A DNA stretch of 64,000 nucleotides, from NCBI GenBank assembly GCA_902547955.1, contig CACCPY010000001.1, positions 1-64,000 on the forward strand, read 5' to 3'. Position 1 is the first letter of the stretch, and every line of letters begins with the position of its first letter. The notes under the pieces were generated by a model. That model was given only the letters and a program-made list of their open reading frames with translations, did not search any database and was not told where the DNA came from. This document shows, piece by piece, positions 8,489 to 17,398 of the stretch. Source of the stretch: an uncultured Alphaproteobacteria bacterium (GTDB taxonomy: Bacteria > Pseudomonadota > Alphaproteobacteria > Methylaequorales > Methylaequoraceae). The position numbers and the translations under genes are program-made.

Positions 8489-9829
8489 ATGAATAAAAAT
8501 TTACTAGAAAAAATTTTAAAAAAATTGAAACAAAAAGGTTGTGATCAAGCCGATGTAGTTTTTGCTGAAGATTTAACAATGTCTTCATCTTCAAGATTGG
8601 GTAAGATAGAGAAAACTGAATTTTCAGAAATTAAGGAGATTGGAATAAGAGCTATTATAAATAAAAAGCAATCAATCGTATCCTCATCAAATATTGAAGA
8701 AAATAATATCAATGATCTTGTTGAAAAAGTTGTTGAAATGGCAAAGGTTGTTCCAGAGGATGAATACTGTGGTTTAGCTGAAAAAATTGAAACTGAAAAG
8801 CTTTTAAAATTAAACAATAATAGTTTAAACCTTCATGATTCCTATAAACCTAGCGCTAAGGAAATAAATGAGAAAGTTCAAGAATTAGAAAATAGCGCAC
8901 TGGATAATAAAAATATTATTAATTCCGAGGGAGCAGAATTATCATTTTCTCAAACTAAATATAAAATTATGGCATCCAATGGTTTTGAAACTGAAATAAA
9001 CAAAACGCATAGTGACTATATTATTGCCGTTCTTGCTGGAAATTCAAACTCAATGGAAAGAGCATATGATTACAAATCTAAAGTTTTTTTTAATGATCTT
9101 GGAAGTTTTAAGAAAGTTGGAAAAAAGGTTTCTCTTGACGCAATAAAAAAATTAAATTCAAAAAAAATTAAAACATGTAAAAGTGACGTAATTTTTGACT
9201 CAAAAATTTCATCAAGTCTTTTAAGTAATCTTTTTAATGCTTGTAATGCATCTTCAATAATTAAAGGAACAAGTTTTTTAAAGAAGAAAAAAGGGAAAAA
9301 AATATTCAGAGACGAAATTAATATAATTGATGATCCTCATATGAAAAAAAGGCTTAGATCCAAGTATTTTGATGCTGAAGGAATTTTAACAAAAAAAAAG
9401 AAATTGGTTGAAAATGGTACTTTAAACTTTTTCTTTAACTGTCTAAGTACTGCTAGACAGCTCAAGGATATACCATCTGGACACGCTTCGAGGTCGGTGT
9501 CGTCAATACCAAATGCATCCTATACTAATCTTTATTTAGCCAAGGGGAAATATAAAAAAAGTGACATGGTTAAATCAATGAAAAAAGGCCTTATTGTTAC
9601 TGAGCTTATGGGAAGCTCAATAAACTACTCTAACGGAGATTATAGTAGAGGTGCATCTGGTTTTTGGGTGGAAAATGGTGAAGTTTTGTTCCCAGTTTCA
9701 GAGATAACAGTTGCAGGAAACCTGAATAAAATTTTTTCAAGATTAATTCCAGCCGATGATTTACAATTTAACTTCGGAATAAATGCACCTTCTGTTTTAG
9801 TAGAAAATATGACCCTAGGTGGAATTTAA
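8489..9829 (+). CDS. pmbA: PmbA/TldE, partner subunit of the TldD/TldE protease
   Basis: PmbA (TldE) is the non-metal partner of TldD in the intracellular protease that degrades unfolded or modified peptides. The 446-residue protein lacks the HExxxH zinc motif, as expected. It has the family's glycine-rich C-terminal region with GHASRSVSSIPNASYTNLYL, VTELMGSSINYSNGDYSRGA and the closing NAPSVLVENMTLGG. A longer frame opens at 8384, but its first 35 residues overlap the DUF4170 gene antisense and look unlike the family, so I chose the ATG at 8489. It heads the run leading to the lipid A genes. Confidence 0.92.
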   Translation: MNKNLLEKILKKLKQKGCDQADVVFAEDLTMSSSSRLGKIEKTEFSEIKEIGIRAIINKKQSIVSSSNIEENNINDLVEKVVEMAKVVPEDEYCGLAEKIETEKLLKLNNNSLNLHDSYKPSAKEINEKVQELENSALDNKNIINSEGAELSFSQTKYKIMASNGFETEINKTHSDYIIAVLAGNSNSMERAYDYKSKVFFNDLGSFKKVGKKVSLDAIKKLNSKKIKTCKSDVIFDSKISSSLLSNLFNACNASSIIKGTSFLKKKKGKKIFRDEINIIDDPHMKKRLRSKYFDAEGILTKKKKLVENGTLNFFFNCLSTARQLKDIPSGHASRSVSSIPNASYTNLYLAKGKYKKSDMVKSMKKGLIVTELMGSSINYSNGDYSRGASGFWVENGEVLFPVSEITVAGNLNKIFSRLIPADDLQFNFGINAPSVLVENMTLGGI

Positions 9830-10630
9830 TTGGAAAAAAACATTAACTATCAAGAAATTGAAACACAATGTAAATCCGCAATTATTAAGGCAGGTAAGAT
9901 TTCAAAAGAATTAAAAAAAAATCTCAAAGTTCATTACAAATCTGAAAATCAACCTGTAACTAATGCAGACTTAGAAATTAATAATTTTTTGAAAAATATT
10001 TTAACTAAAATTTGTCCAAATTATGGTTGGTTATCAGAAGAGTCTGTTGATGACGAATCTAGGTTGAAAAAAAACATCTTCTGGTGTTTAGATCCAATTG
10101 ATGGAACAAGATCGTATATTTACAATAAACCAGAGTATACAATTTCATTAGCCTTAATTAACAAAAAAACACCCATTCTTGGTTTTATTTACAACCCTTG
10201 TACAGAAGAATTTTTTTTTTCAAAAAAAAATTATGGCTCTTTTTGTAACGGAGAGAGAATTTTCGTAAATAAAAAAAGAAAAATAAACGAATGTACAGTA
10301 GCAATAAGCAGTTCGGAGAAAAAAAAATGGGATTCTTTTGATTTTTTAAAAAAAATTAAGATTATTAAAATGGGTTCAATAGCTTATAAAATTGCACTCG
10401 TAGCAAAAGGAAATTGTGATGTTGCCTTAAGCTTTACAAAAAAAAATGACTGGGATTTAGCTGCTGCCGATTTACTTGTTAGCGAAGCTGGCGGTGAAAT
10501 TAAAACTATAATGGGTGAAAAAATAAACTATAATACAGATAAACTAAGGATAGATTCTGTAATGGCTGGTAATTTAGAATTAACATCTGATCTTATTAAA
10601 GTTTTAAAAAAATCAAATGAACCAAAATAG
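9830..10630 (+). CDS. Inositol monophosphatase family phosphatase (CysQ/SuhB-like)
   Basis: This is a metal-dependent phosphatase of the inositol monophosphatase fold. The metal-binding motifs are present: LSEESVDDES near residue 66, WCLDPIDGTRSYI near 87, and DWDLAAADLLVSEAGG near 207. Family members act on 3'(2')-phosphoadenosine 5'-phosphate or inositol/histidinol phosphates. Sequence alone does not fix the substrate, although the position before msbA is where alphaproteobacteria keep a CysQ-like member. The start is a TTG directly after the pmbA stop, with AGGTGG about 9 bases upstream. The end overlaps msbA by 14 bp. Confidence 0.85.
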   Translation: MEKNINYQEIETQCKSAIIKAGKISKELKKNLKVHYKSENQPVTNADLEINNFLKNILTKICPNYGWLSEESVDDESRLKKNIFWCLDPIDGTRSYIYNKPEYTISLALINKKTPILGFIYNPCTEEFFFSKKNYGSFCNGERIFVNKKRKINECTVAISSSEKKKWDSFDFLKKIKIIKMGSIAYKIALVAKGNCDVALSFTKKNDWDLAAADLLVSEAGGEIKTIMGEKINYNTDKLRIDSVMAGNLELTSDLIKVLKKSNEPK

Positions 10631-12377
10631 TTCAAATTATTATATTCTATCAAGAATTTTTGAAAATTATGTAAAAAAGCATTCTCGAAAATTAATCATT
10701 TCAATCATATGTATGATTATCGTTTCAGCAACTACAGCATTAAACGCCTGGATGATGCAACCCGTATTGGATGATATTTTCATTGATAAAAATGAAAGTC
10801 TTATATTGATAATTCCACTCGCCATTTTATTAATTGCTGTTGTTAAAGGTATTTCATCTTATATTCAGTCAGTTCTAATGAGTTTTGTTGGTTATAGATT
10901 AGTTGCCGATTTGCAGCGTGATATGTTTGGTAGTTTAATTAAATGTGATATTTCATTTTTTAGTAAAACTAATTCCGGAACACTTATTTCTCGTTTTCTT
11001 GCTGATGTAGGTGCTCTTTCTAGGGGAGTTCATAATGTTATAATTAATATAATAAAGGATTTTTTCACCCTTTTTTTTTTAATTGGTGTTTTATTTTATC
11101 ATGATTGGAAATTGGCTTCTATTTCACTCTTAATTTTTCCCATAGCAATCTACCCAATATCAAGAATAGGGAAAAGACTAAGAAAAATTTCAAAAAATAC
11201 TCAGGTAGGATTTGGATTCTTAACAAAAAGATTAACAGAATCTTTACAAAGTATTAAGACGATTAAATCTTTTAATGCAGAAAATGTTGAAACAGTAAAA
11301 GTAGAGAAAGAAGTAGAAAATATCTTTCAATTAACTTATAAATCCTCCAGAGTTAACTCCATATCCAGACCCTTAATGGAAACTTTAGGTGGCTTAGCAA
11401 TCGCTGTAATTATCTACACTGGAGGTAGTCAAGTTATTTCAGGCACCACGACCCCAGGTACTTTTTTTTCGTTTCTCACTGCATTGTTAATGGCTTATCA
11501 ACCAATCAAATCACTTGCCAGTCTTAATGCTACATTACAAATGGCAATGGCAGCAGCCGAGAGAATATTTAATATTATTGACACCAAACCATTAATAATT
11601 GAAAAGCAAAACAACAAGGATATTCATCTCAAAAATGATACTACCTATAATGTGAAGTTTTCTGATGTTACTTTTGCTTATGAAAGTTCAAATAAAAACA
11701 TACTTTCAAATATAAACCTGAATATCAAAAGAGGAGAAAAGATTGCATTAGTTGGTTATTCTGGCGCTGGGAAGACAACATTACTGAACTTATTACCAAG
11801 GTTTTATGAAATTACAAGAGGAAGGATTACCATTAATGACATTGATATAAGGGACCTTAGTTTTAACTTTTTACGAAATCATTTTTCCCTTGTGAGTCAA
11901 GATATAGTACTTTTTGACGACACAATAAAATATAACATTTGTTACGGTCAAAATAATGTTAATAACAAGCAAATTTTAGAAGCTTGCAAAAAAGCAAACT
12001 GTGAGGAGTTTATAAAAAAATTTCCAAAAGGAATTAATGAAAATATAGGAGAAAAAGGGGTGAAACTATCTGGTGGTCAAAAACAAAGAATAGCAATAGC
12101 CAGAGCTTTTTTAAAAAATTCTCCTTTTTTGTTATTAGATGAGGCAACTTCTTCTCTAGACTCAAGGTCAGAAAAAAAAATTCAAACATCTCTCGCAAAT
12201 TTAATGAAAAATAAAACATCACTTGTGATAGCTCATAGATTAGCGACTATAATTGATGCAAATAAAATAATTTTATTGCATAACGGAAAAGTTGTAGAAA
12301 TAGATAATCATAAAAATTTATTAAAAAGATCTAAGATTTATAAAAATTTATATGAACTACAATTCAAAAAAAAATAA
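10617..12377 (+). CDS. msbA: Lipid A/phospholipid export ABC transporter MsbA
   Basis: MsbA flips lipid A-core across the inner membrane using ATP. The 586-residue half-transporter has a six-helix membrane domain (about residues 20-310) fused to an ABC ATPase domain. Walker A is GYSGAGKTTLL near 379, the signature LSGGQKQRIAIARA near 482, Walker B FLLLDEATSSLD near 502, and the H-loop VIAHRLAT near 535. It overlaps the phosphatase gene upstream by 14 bp and shares a base with the next start. Its neighbours waaA and lpxK support lipid A rather than drug export. Confidence 0.92.
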   Translation: MNQNSSNYYILSRIFENYVKKHSRKLIISIICMIIVSATTALNAWMMQPVLDDIFIDKNESLILIIPLAILLIAVVKGISSYIQSVLMSFVGYRLVADLQRDMFGSLIKCDISFFSKTNSGTLISRFLADVGALSRGVHNVIINIIKDFFTLFFLIGVLFYHDWKLASISLLIFPIAIYPISRIGKRLRKISKNTQVGFGFLTKRLTESLQSIKTIKSFNAENVETVKVEKEVENIFQLTYKSSRVNSISRPLMETLGGLAIAVIIYTGGSQVISGTTTPGTFFSFLTALLMAYQPIKSLASLNATLQMAMAAAERIFNIIDTKPLIIEKQNNKDIHLKNDTTYNVKFSDVTFAYESSNKNILSNINLNIKRGEKIALVGYSGAGKTTLLNLLPRFYEITRGRITINDIDIRDLSFNFLRNHFSLVSQDIVLFDDTIKYNICYGQNNVNNKQILEACKKANCEEFIKKFPKGINENIGEKGVKLSGGQKQRIAIARAFLKNSPFLLLDEATSSLDSRSEKKIQTSLANLMKNKTSLVIAHRLATIIDANKIILLHNGKVVEIDNHKNLLKRSKIYKNLYELQFKKK

Positions 12378-13033
12378 TGATAAAAAAAATCCTTCAGCAT
12401 AAATATATTCAGGAGTTTGTGGGTTGGATCATCGCATTTTACATAAAAGTTTGTTTCAATACTTCGCTTTGGTATTTAAAAAATGATGAAGAAATAACTT
12501 CAACTTTAAAAAAAAATAAAAAATTAATTGTAATCTTTTGGCACAACAGACTCCTAATGGCACCCTATTGTTGGAATTACAGCAAACCTTTTAAGATGCT
12601 CATATCTAGTCACAGGGATGGAAAAATCATTTCAAATGCTGTTGCGCATTTAGGTATTGGGACAATTAAGGGCTCTTCAAATAAAAATAAAATTTCTTCA
12701 GCCAAAGAAATTTTAACAAACTTAACCATGAATAATGTTGTGGGTATTACACCTGACGGGCCAAGAGGACCTAATGAAAAAATGAAAGAAGGAATAGTGT
12801 CATTATTAAAAAAAACTAATGCGACTGTGATTCCCCTTAGTTACTCTGCAAAGTTTAATTTTAAGCTAAACTCCTGGGATAAATTTATATTTGTAACTCC
12901 ATTCAACAAATTTGTTGCTGTATGGGGAAATGCGATAGAATATAATAATAAAAAAAAATTGGATGAAAACTTGCAAATCATTCAAGATGAACTCAACAGA
13001 GTAACAAAACTTTCAGAGAATTTATCTAAGTAA
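12377..13033 (+). CDS. DUF374 lysophospholipid acyltransferase-like protein
   Basis: The 218-residue protein belongs to the LPLAT superfamily, DUF374 branch. The IVIFWHNRLLMAPYC segment near residue 52 carries the modified acyltransferase histidine. SSHRDGKIISNAVAHLGI near 76 follows, and GITPDGPRGPN near 122 is the conserved glycine-proline block. A hydrophobic segment sits near the N terminus. It lies between msbA and waaA, which suggests acylation of lipid A or a related envelope lipid, but the substrate is not established. It abuts waaA directly. Confidence 0.85.
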   Translation: MIKKILQHKYIQEFVGWIIAFYIKVCFNTSLWYLKNDEEITSTLKKNKKLIVIFWHNRLLMAPYCWNYSKPFKMLISSHRDGKIISNAVAHLGIGTIKGSSNKNKISSAKEILTNLTMNNVVGITPDGPRGPNEKMKEGIVSLLKKTNATVIPLSYSAKFNFKLNSWDKFIFVTPFNKFVAVWGNAIEYNNKKKLDENLQIIQDELNRVTKLSENLSK

Positions 13034-14287
13034 ATGTTTTTAAAATTTTACAATCTCTTGCTAATTATTTTTTTACCTTTTATTTTTATTTTCTTTGTGA
13101 TGAGGTTTTTTTTTTCAAAAGAAACCTCCCAAAGCGTCTTTGAAAAATTTTTTTTTTTAAAAAAACGTAGACCAAACGGAAAGCTTATTTGGATAAATGG
13201 AGTTAGTATAGGTGAGGCAAAATCTGGATTAACAATAGCGAAAGAATTTCTGGTAAATAAACCCAATTGCAATATTTTATTCTCCACCTCAACAATTTCA
13301 GCTTATAGAGAAATGCTAAAACAAAAAGAGCAATTAATACTTGTCTACTTACCAATTGACTTTAGGTTCTTAATCAAAAGATTTGTTAAATATTGGAAAC
13401 CTGATCTGACAATATTCATGGAATCAGAAATTTGGCCAAACATCATTAATGAGCTACATAATAAAAAGCTAAGATTTACCGTTGTTAATGGAAGAATGTC
13501 TGATAAATCTTTTTTTTGGTGGAAATCTCTTAATTTTTTTACTAGACCTATGTTCTCCAAAATAAGCTCATGTACAACTCAGGATGAAATCTCAAAAAAT
13601 AGGTTTAAAAAACTTGGAGTAAAAAATGTAGATTGCAGTAGCAATATAAAGTTTCTTAGCAAAAAATTATCTTTTGAAAAAAAAGATCGCCTTTCATTTA
13701 AAAAAAAATTAGGAAAAAAAACGGTTATAACTTTTTTCAGCACTCATAAAAATGAGGAGATGATAATTATTGATTGCTTTGATGTTTTAAGTAAAACCTT
13801 CAAAAACCTTTTATTTATAATCATACCGAGACATTTAAAAAATTCGTATGGAATAGAAAAGAATTTAAGAAAAAAAAAATATAGCTTTGGAATTCGATCT
13901 TTAAAAGAGAATTTAATTAAAAAGCATAATTTTTATATTGCTGATACTTTTGGAGAACTTGGGTTGTTCTTTTCGTTGTCAAAAATAAGTATAGTAGGAG
14001 GTTCATTTTCAGATAAAGGAGGACATAACCCAATTGAGGCTTCATACTTTAATTGTGCAGTAATCTTTGGCCCAAATATGAAAAATTTTATTGAAATAAA
14101 AAAAAAGATAATACAAACCAATTCTGGCTTTCAAGTTAACAACTCGTATGAGCTTGCAGATAAAATTACGGCATTACTTAAAGATAAAACTTTAATAAAA
14201 GATACATTAAATAATTTTAACAATTTGAGAATTAAAGAAGCAAAAAAAGTAAAGAAATTAATTAAAAAAGAATGTGAAAAAATTTGA
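13034..14287 (+). CDS. waaA: 3-deoxy-D-manno-octulosonic acid transferase
   Basis: WaaA (KdtA) adds Kdo to the lipid A precursor at the inner membrane. The 417-residue protein starts with a single membrane anchor (about residues 3-27), then a GT-B glycosyltransferase fold: WINGVSIGEAKSG near 54, NGRMSDKSFFWWK near 152, and SIVGGSFSDKGGHNPIEAS near 317, the CMP-Kdo binding region. MESEIWPNII near 131 carries the catalytic glutamate region. Length and motifs are normal. It is followed by lpxK with a one-base overlap. Confidence 0.95.
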   Translation: MFLKFYNLLLIIFLPFIFIFFVMRFFFSKETSQSVFEKFFFLKKRRPNGKLIWINGVSIGEAKSGLTIAKEFLVNKPNCNILFSTSTISAYREMLKQKEQLILVYLPIDFRFLIKRFVKYWKPDLTIFMESEIWPNIINELHNKKLRFTVVNGRMSDKSFFWWKSLNFFTRPMFSKISSCTTQDEISKNRFKKLGVKNVDCSSNIKFLSKKLSFEKKDRLSFKKKLGKKTVITFFSTHKNEEMIIIDCFDVLSKTFKNLLFIIIPRHLKNSYGIEKNLRKKKYSFGIRSLKENLIKKHNFYIADTFGELGLFFSLSKISIVGGSFSDKGGHNPIEASYFNCAVIFGPNMKNFIEIKKKIIQTNSGFQVNNSYELADKITALLKDKTLIKDTLNNFNNLRIKEAKKVKKLIKKECEKI

Positions 14288-15255
14288 TGATTAATACGCC
14301 TAATTTTTGGAAAGAAAAAAATCTTATTTCATTTTTGCTTAGTCCACTTTCTATTATTTACTTTATAGGTTTTAAAGTTTATGAGTTTTTTAGTAGACAA
14401 GTTGATATTGGTGTGCCTGTTATATGTGTAGGTAATTTAGTAGCGGGAGGGTCAGGTAAAACTCCTATAACAATAGAACTGAGAAAACATTTAAGCAAAA
14501 AGTATTCTAAAATTTTCGTTCTCACCAGAGGCTATAAAGGAAAATTAAAAGGTCCTATTATTGTATCCAAAAATTCGAACTATCTTGATGTAAGTGACGA
14601 AGCAATTATTCATGCTCAAAACGGTTTAACATGTATGTCAAAAAATAAAAAATTAGGAGCTGAACTGTGTAAAAAAAATGGTGCAAATCTTATCCTTATG
14701 GACGATGGTTTACAAAGTAAAGATATTAAAAAAAACTTCAAGATATTAGTCGTAGATGATAACTACAAGTTTGGTAATAATTTTCTTCTTCCTGCAGGTC
14801 CATTAAGGCAAACAATAAATAGTGCTAAATCAAATTACGATATCATGCTCATAATTAGGAACGGTAATGGAGATAGTACTTTAACAACAGAAAAACATAA
14901 AAATGTCTTTTATGCTGAAAAAAAAATTAAGCTAAAAAAACTAAAGTATAAAGACGTTTTCGCATTTTCAGGCATAGGTAATAATGAGAATTTTGTTAAT
15001 AAACTAAAAGAACTTAAAATTAACATTAAAATGATCAAAAAATTTCCTGATCATCACAATTATTCAAATGATGATATTTCAAAAATAATAAGAACATCTA
15101 CAAAAAAAAAATTATCAATCGTCTGCACTGAAAAGGACTACATAAAAATTCCTCAAAAATTTAAGAAGTTTATAAATGTTGCCTATCTTGAAATTAACAT
15201 TTTTTCATCAAAAAAACTTATCAAACTTATTGATAGAAAATTAATAAAAATCTGA
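14287..15255 (+). CDS. lpxK: Tetraacyldisaccharide 4'-kinase
   Basis: LpxK phosphorylates the 4' position of the lipid A disaccharide. The 322-residue protein has an N-terminal membrane segment, then Walker A VGNLVAGGSGKTP near residue 51, the DDGLQ motif near 141, and a C-terminal SIVCTEKDYIKIP motif. A TTG one codon earlier is possible, but the ATG at 14287 overlaps the waaA stop by one base (TGATG), typical of coupling. Its 3' end overlaps the convergent M23 peptidase gene by 15 bp. Confidence 0.95.
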   Translation: MINTPNFWKEKNLISFLLSPLSIIYFIGFKVYEFFSRQVDIGVPVICVGNLVAGGSGKTPITIELRKHLSKKYSKIFVLTRGYKGKLKGPIIVSKNSNYLDVSDEAIIHAQNGLTCMSKNKKLGAELCKKNGANLILMDDGLQSKDIKKNFKILVVDDNYKFGNNFLLPAGPLRQTINSAKSNYDIMLIIRNGNGDSTLTTEKHKNVFYAEKKIKLKKLKYKDVFAFSGIGNNENFVNKLKELKINIKMIKKFPDHHNYSNDDISKIIRTSTKKKLSIVCTEKDYIKIPQKFKKFINVAYLEINIFSSKKLIKLIDRKLIKI

Positions 15256-16038
15256 ATTTGTTAATGCAAGAGGATCAACAGGTTTTTTTTCTAAATAGAT
15301 TCCCCAATGCAAATGTGGACCAGTTGCTCTACCTGTCATTCCAACTGAACCAATTTTTTCACCAATTTTTATTTTTTGTCCCTCTTCGACAAAAATATCC
15401 TCTAAGTGAGCGAAAATAGACATTAATCCTAAGCCATGATCTACTACAATAGTATTCCCAGTAAAAAACATACCATAATCTACAAGTTTTACTTTACCTG
15501 AAGAGGGTGCAATTACTGGAGCACCTTTTTTTTGTGCTATATCTATTCCATAGTGAGGTCTTCTTGGTTTAGAATTTAATATTCGTTGACTTCCAAAAAC
15601 ACCTGAAAGCCGTCCATTAACTGGAAGAATAAATTTTTTGTCAAATAACTTTTTTTTTTCCCCTACTTTTTTTGAAAGACTAATTTTTTCTTTATCTTTA
15701 ATTATCCTTTTAAAATCCTCTTTACTTGGTTCAACTTTTTTTTTTGGAAGTCCATTTATCCTTTCTATTTTATATTTTTTTTTTTTTATGTTAAAAATTT
15801 TAAGTTTATCATTAAATTTTACCTTTATTGTATCCTTGTATTTTCTACCAAAAGCAAAAATGAATTCACCATTTTCAAAAGTTTTAATTTCTACTCCATC
15901 AATTAAAATTTTATCATTCTTACCTGCTACTCCCGTTATTAATCCTCCCTCACAAAAACAACCAAATAAATTTGGAAACTCATCAGCAAAAGTATAATGC
16001 CCTTTTAAAAATAAAAAAAATATCAGCAAAAGTTTCAT
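15241..16038 (-). CDS. M23 family (LytM-type) metallopeptidase
   Basis: This is a probable periplasmic peptidoglycan endopeptidase or regulator. It has an N-terminal signal sequence, a lysine-rich central region, and a C-terminal M23 domain. The zinc and catalytic residues are all visible: RRPHYGIDI (His, Asp), SIFAHLE, and GPHLHWGIY (HLH), so it should be active rather than a degenerate activator. Two cysteines (FGCFCEGG) follow the signal closely. I chose ATG 16038 over the upstream TTG because it gives a one-base overlap with the xseA stop. It is likely co-transcribed with xseA. Confidence 0.9.
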   Translation of the reverse strand: MKLLLIFFLFLKGHYTFADEFPNLFGCFCEGGLITGVAGKNDKILIDGVEIKTFENGEFIFAFGRKYKDTIKVKFNDKLKIFNIKKKKYKIERINGLPKKKVEPSKEDFKRIIKDKEKISLSKKVGEKKKLFDKKFILPVNGRLSGVFGSQRILNSKPRRPHYGIDIAQKKGAPVIAPSSGKVKLVDYGMFFTGNTIVVDHGLGLMSIFAHLEDIFVEEGQKIKIGEKIGSVGMTGRATGPHLHWGIYLEKKPVDPLALTNSDFY

Positions 16039-17372
16039 CAAATTTTTTTAACTTTAGTTTTATTTTTATAAAACTCTATTTCAAATTCGTCATTTCTTTT
16101 CAATTCGTCATCACTTATGATAATTTTTGTATTTTTTCTTGCAACTGAAAAACCCCTTTTTAAGGTTTCTTTGTAGGAAAGAATATTTAATTGTTGAATT
16201 TTTGATTTTAAATTTATCTTTTTATTTTCAAAAGAAAATTTTATTTGCTTATCAAGTTTTTCCACCATTGAGACTAATCTTTCAGAAAAAAGAGTTAGTT
16301 TATCAAAAATTTTTGTTAAGTTTAATTTTTTCGATTTTTCTAAATATTTATTTTTCTCATTTGAAATTCTATTTTCTAAAAAGGAAATAAGTTTTTGGTT
16401 TACTAAGTCAATATCCTGATAGGATTTATTGATTTCATTTTTTGGATCAACTATTTTTGATTGAAGAATTTTTAAAGTATTAGATTTTTCGTTAAGAAAA
16501 TTAATAATTGTTTTTTCAAAACCAAGAAACTTATCGGAAATTCGAAATAGAATTTGGTTTCTATCTGGCACTGCCAACTCTGCTGCAGCTGATGGTGTTG
16601 GTGCTCTTAGGTCGGAGGCAAAGTCACACAAAGTGACATCGGTTTCATGTCCTATGGCAGAAATTATAGGAATTTTAGATTCTGAGATTGACCTTACTAA
16701 TTTTTCTTCATTAAATGCCATTAAGTCTTCAAGGCTCCCTCCACCTCTTGCTAAAATTATAACGTCCGGTTTGTTTTTTTCATTATTTGTTAAATTATTA
16801 AAAAAATTTATTCCAGCACAAATTTGGTCTACACTTCCTGTCCCTTGAACTTTTGCGGGAAATAATATTAAATTTGTTGGAAATCTATCATTAATTCTAT
16901 GTATGATATCTTTGAAAACAGCCCCAGTCTCAGAAGTAACAACTCCTATATTTTTCGGTATTTTTGGAATTTCATTTTTTCTAGATAAATCAAATAATCC
17001 TTCTTCTAATAATTTTTTTTTTCTCTCTTCAAGTAATTTTAATAATTCTCCCTCACCTTGATACTCGACTTGTTCTACTATCAATTGATATTTTGACTGA
17101 GGAGCGTAAGTTGTAATTTTACCTTTAATTAAAACAAATTTTCCATCATCAATATTTACTTTTAAACTATTTACATGTGATCTCCAACATACACCAGAAA
17201 GGCTACTTTCCTTGTCTTTTAGGGTAAAATATATATGCCCCGATGAATGTTTTTTGACTTGAGAGAGTTCCCCAATGACTTTTATTGTATCAAAATTACC
17301 TTCAATAATATTTTTTATAGATTTATTTAGCTGACTTACAGTATATTCAGAAATGTTAGAAAGTTTATTCAT
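16038..17372 (-). CDS. xseA: Exodeoxyribonuclease VII large subunit
   Basis: XseA is the catalytic subunit of exonuclease VII, which degrades single-stranded DNA. The 444-residue protein has an N-terminal OB fold (SEYTVSQLNKSIKNIIEG, GELSQVKKHSSGHIYFTLKD), the conserved GVVTSETGAVFKDI, ILARGGGSLEDLMAFNEE and SAIGHETDVTLCDFASDLRA blocks, and a long coiled-coil C terminus. The small subunit gene xseB is not nearby. Only 26 bp separates its start from that of divergent purD. Confidence 0.96.
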   Translation of the reverse strand: MNKLSNISEYTVSQLNKSIKNIIEGNFDTIKVIGELSQVKKHSSGHIYFTLKDKESSLSGVCWRSHVNSLKVNIDDGKFVLIKGKITTYAPQSKYQLIVEQVEYQGEGELLKLLEERKKKLLEEGLFDLSRKNEIPKIPKNIGVVTSETGAVFKDIIHRINDRFPTNLILFPAKVQGTGSVDQICAGINFFNNLTNNEKNKPDVIILARGGGSLEDLMAFNEEKLVRSISESKIPIISAIGHETDVTLCDFASDLRAPTPSAAAELAVPDRNQILFRISDKFLGFEKTIINFLNEKSNTLKILQSKIVDPKNEINKSYQDIDLVNQKLISFLENRISNEKNKYLEKSKKLNLTKIFDKLTLFSERLVSMVEKLDKQIKFSFENKKINLKSKIQQLNILSYKETLKRGFSVARKNTKIIISDDELKRNDEFEIEFYKNKTKVKKI

Positions 17373-17398
17373 AGAAGTGATTATTCTATAACAAAAAA
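17373..17398. promoter_or_regulatory. 26-bp divergent spacer xseA / purD with overlapping -10-like boxes
   Basis: Both genes start within 26 bp of each other on opposite strands. The spacer holds TTATTCTATAAC (17381-17392), which reads TATAAC-like toward purD and TATAGAAT-like toward xseA. If both -10 boxes are used they overlap, the -35 regions lie inside the opposite coding sequence, and both messages would have almost no leader. This is a motif reading only. Confidence 0.35.
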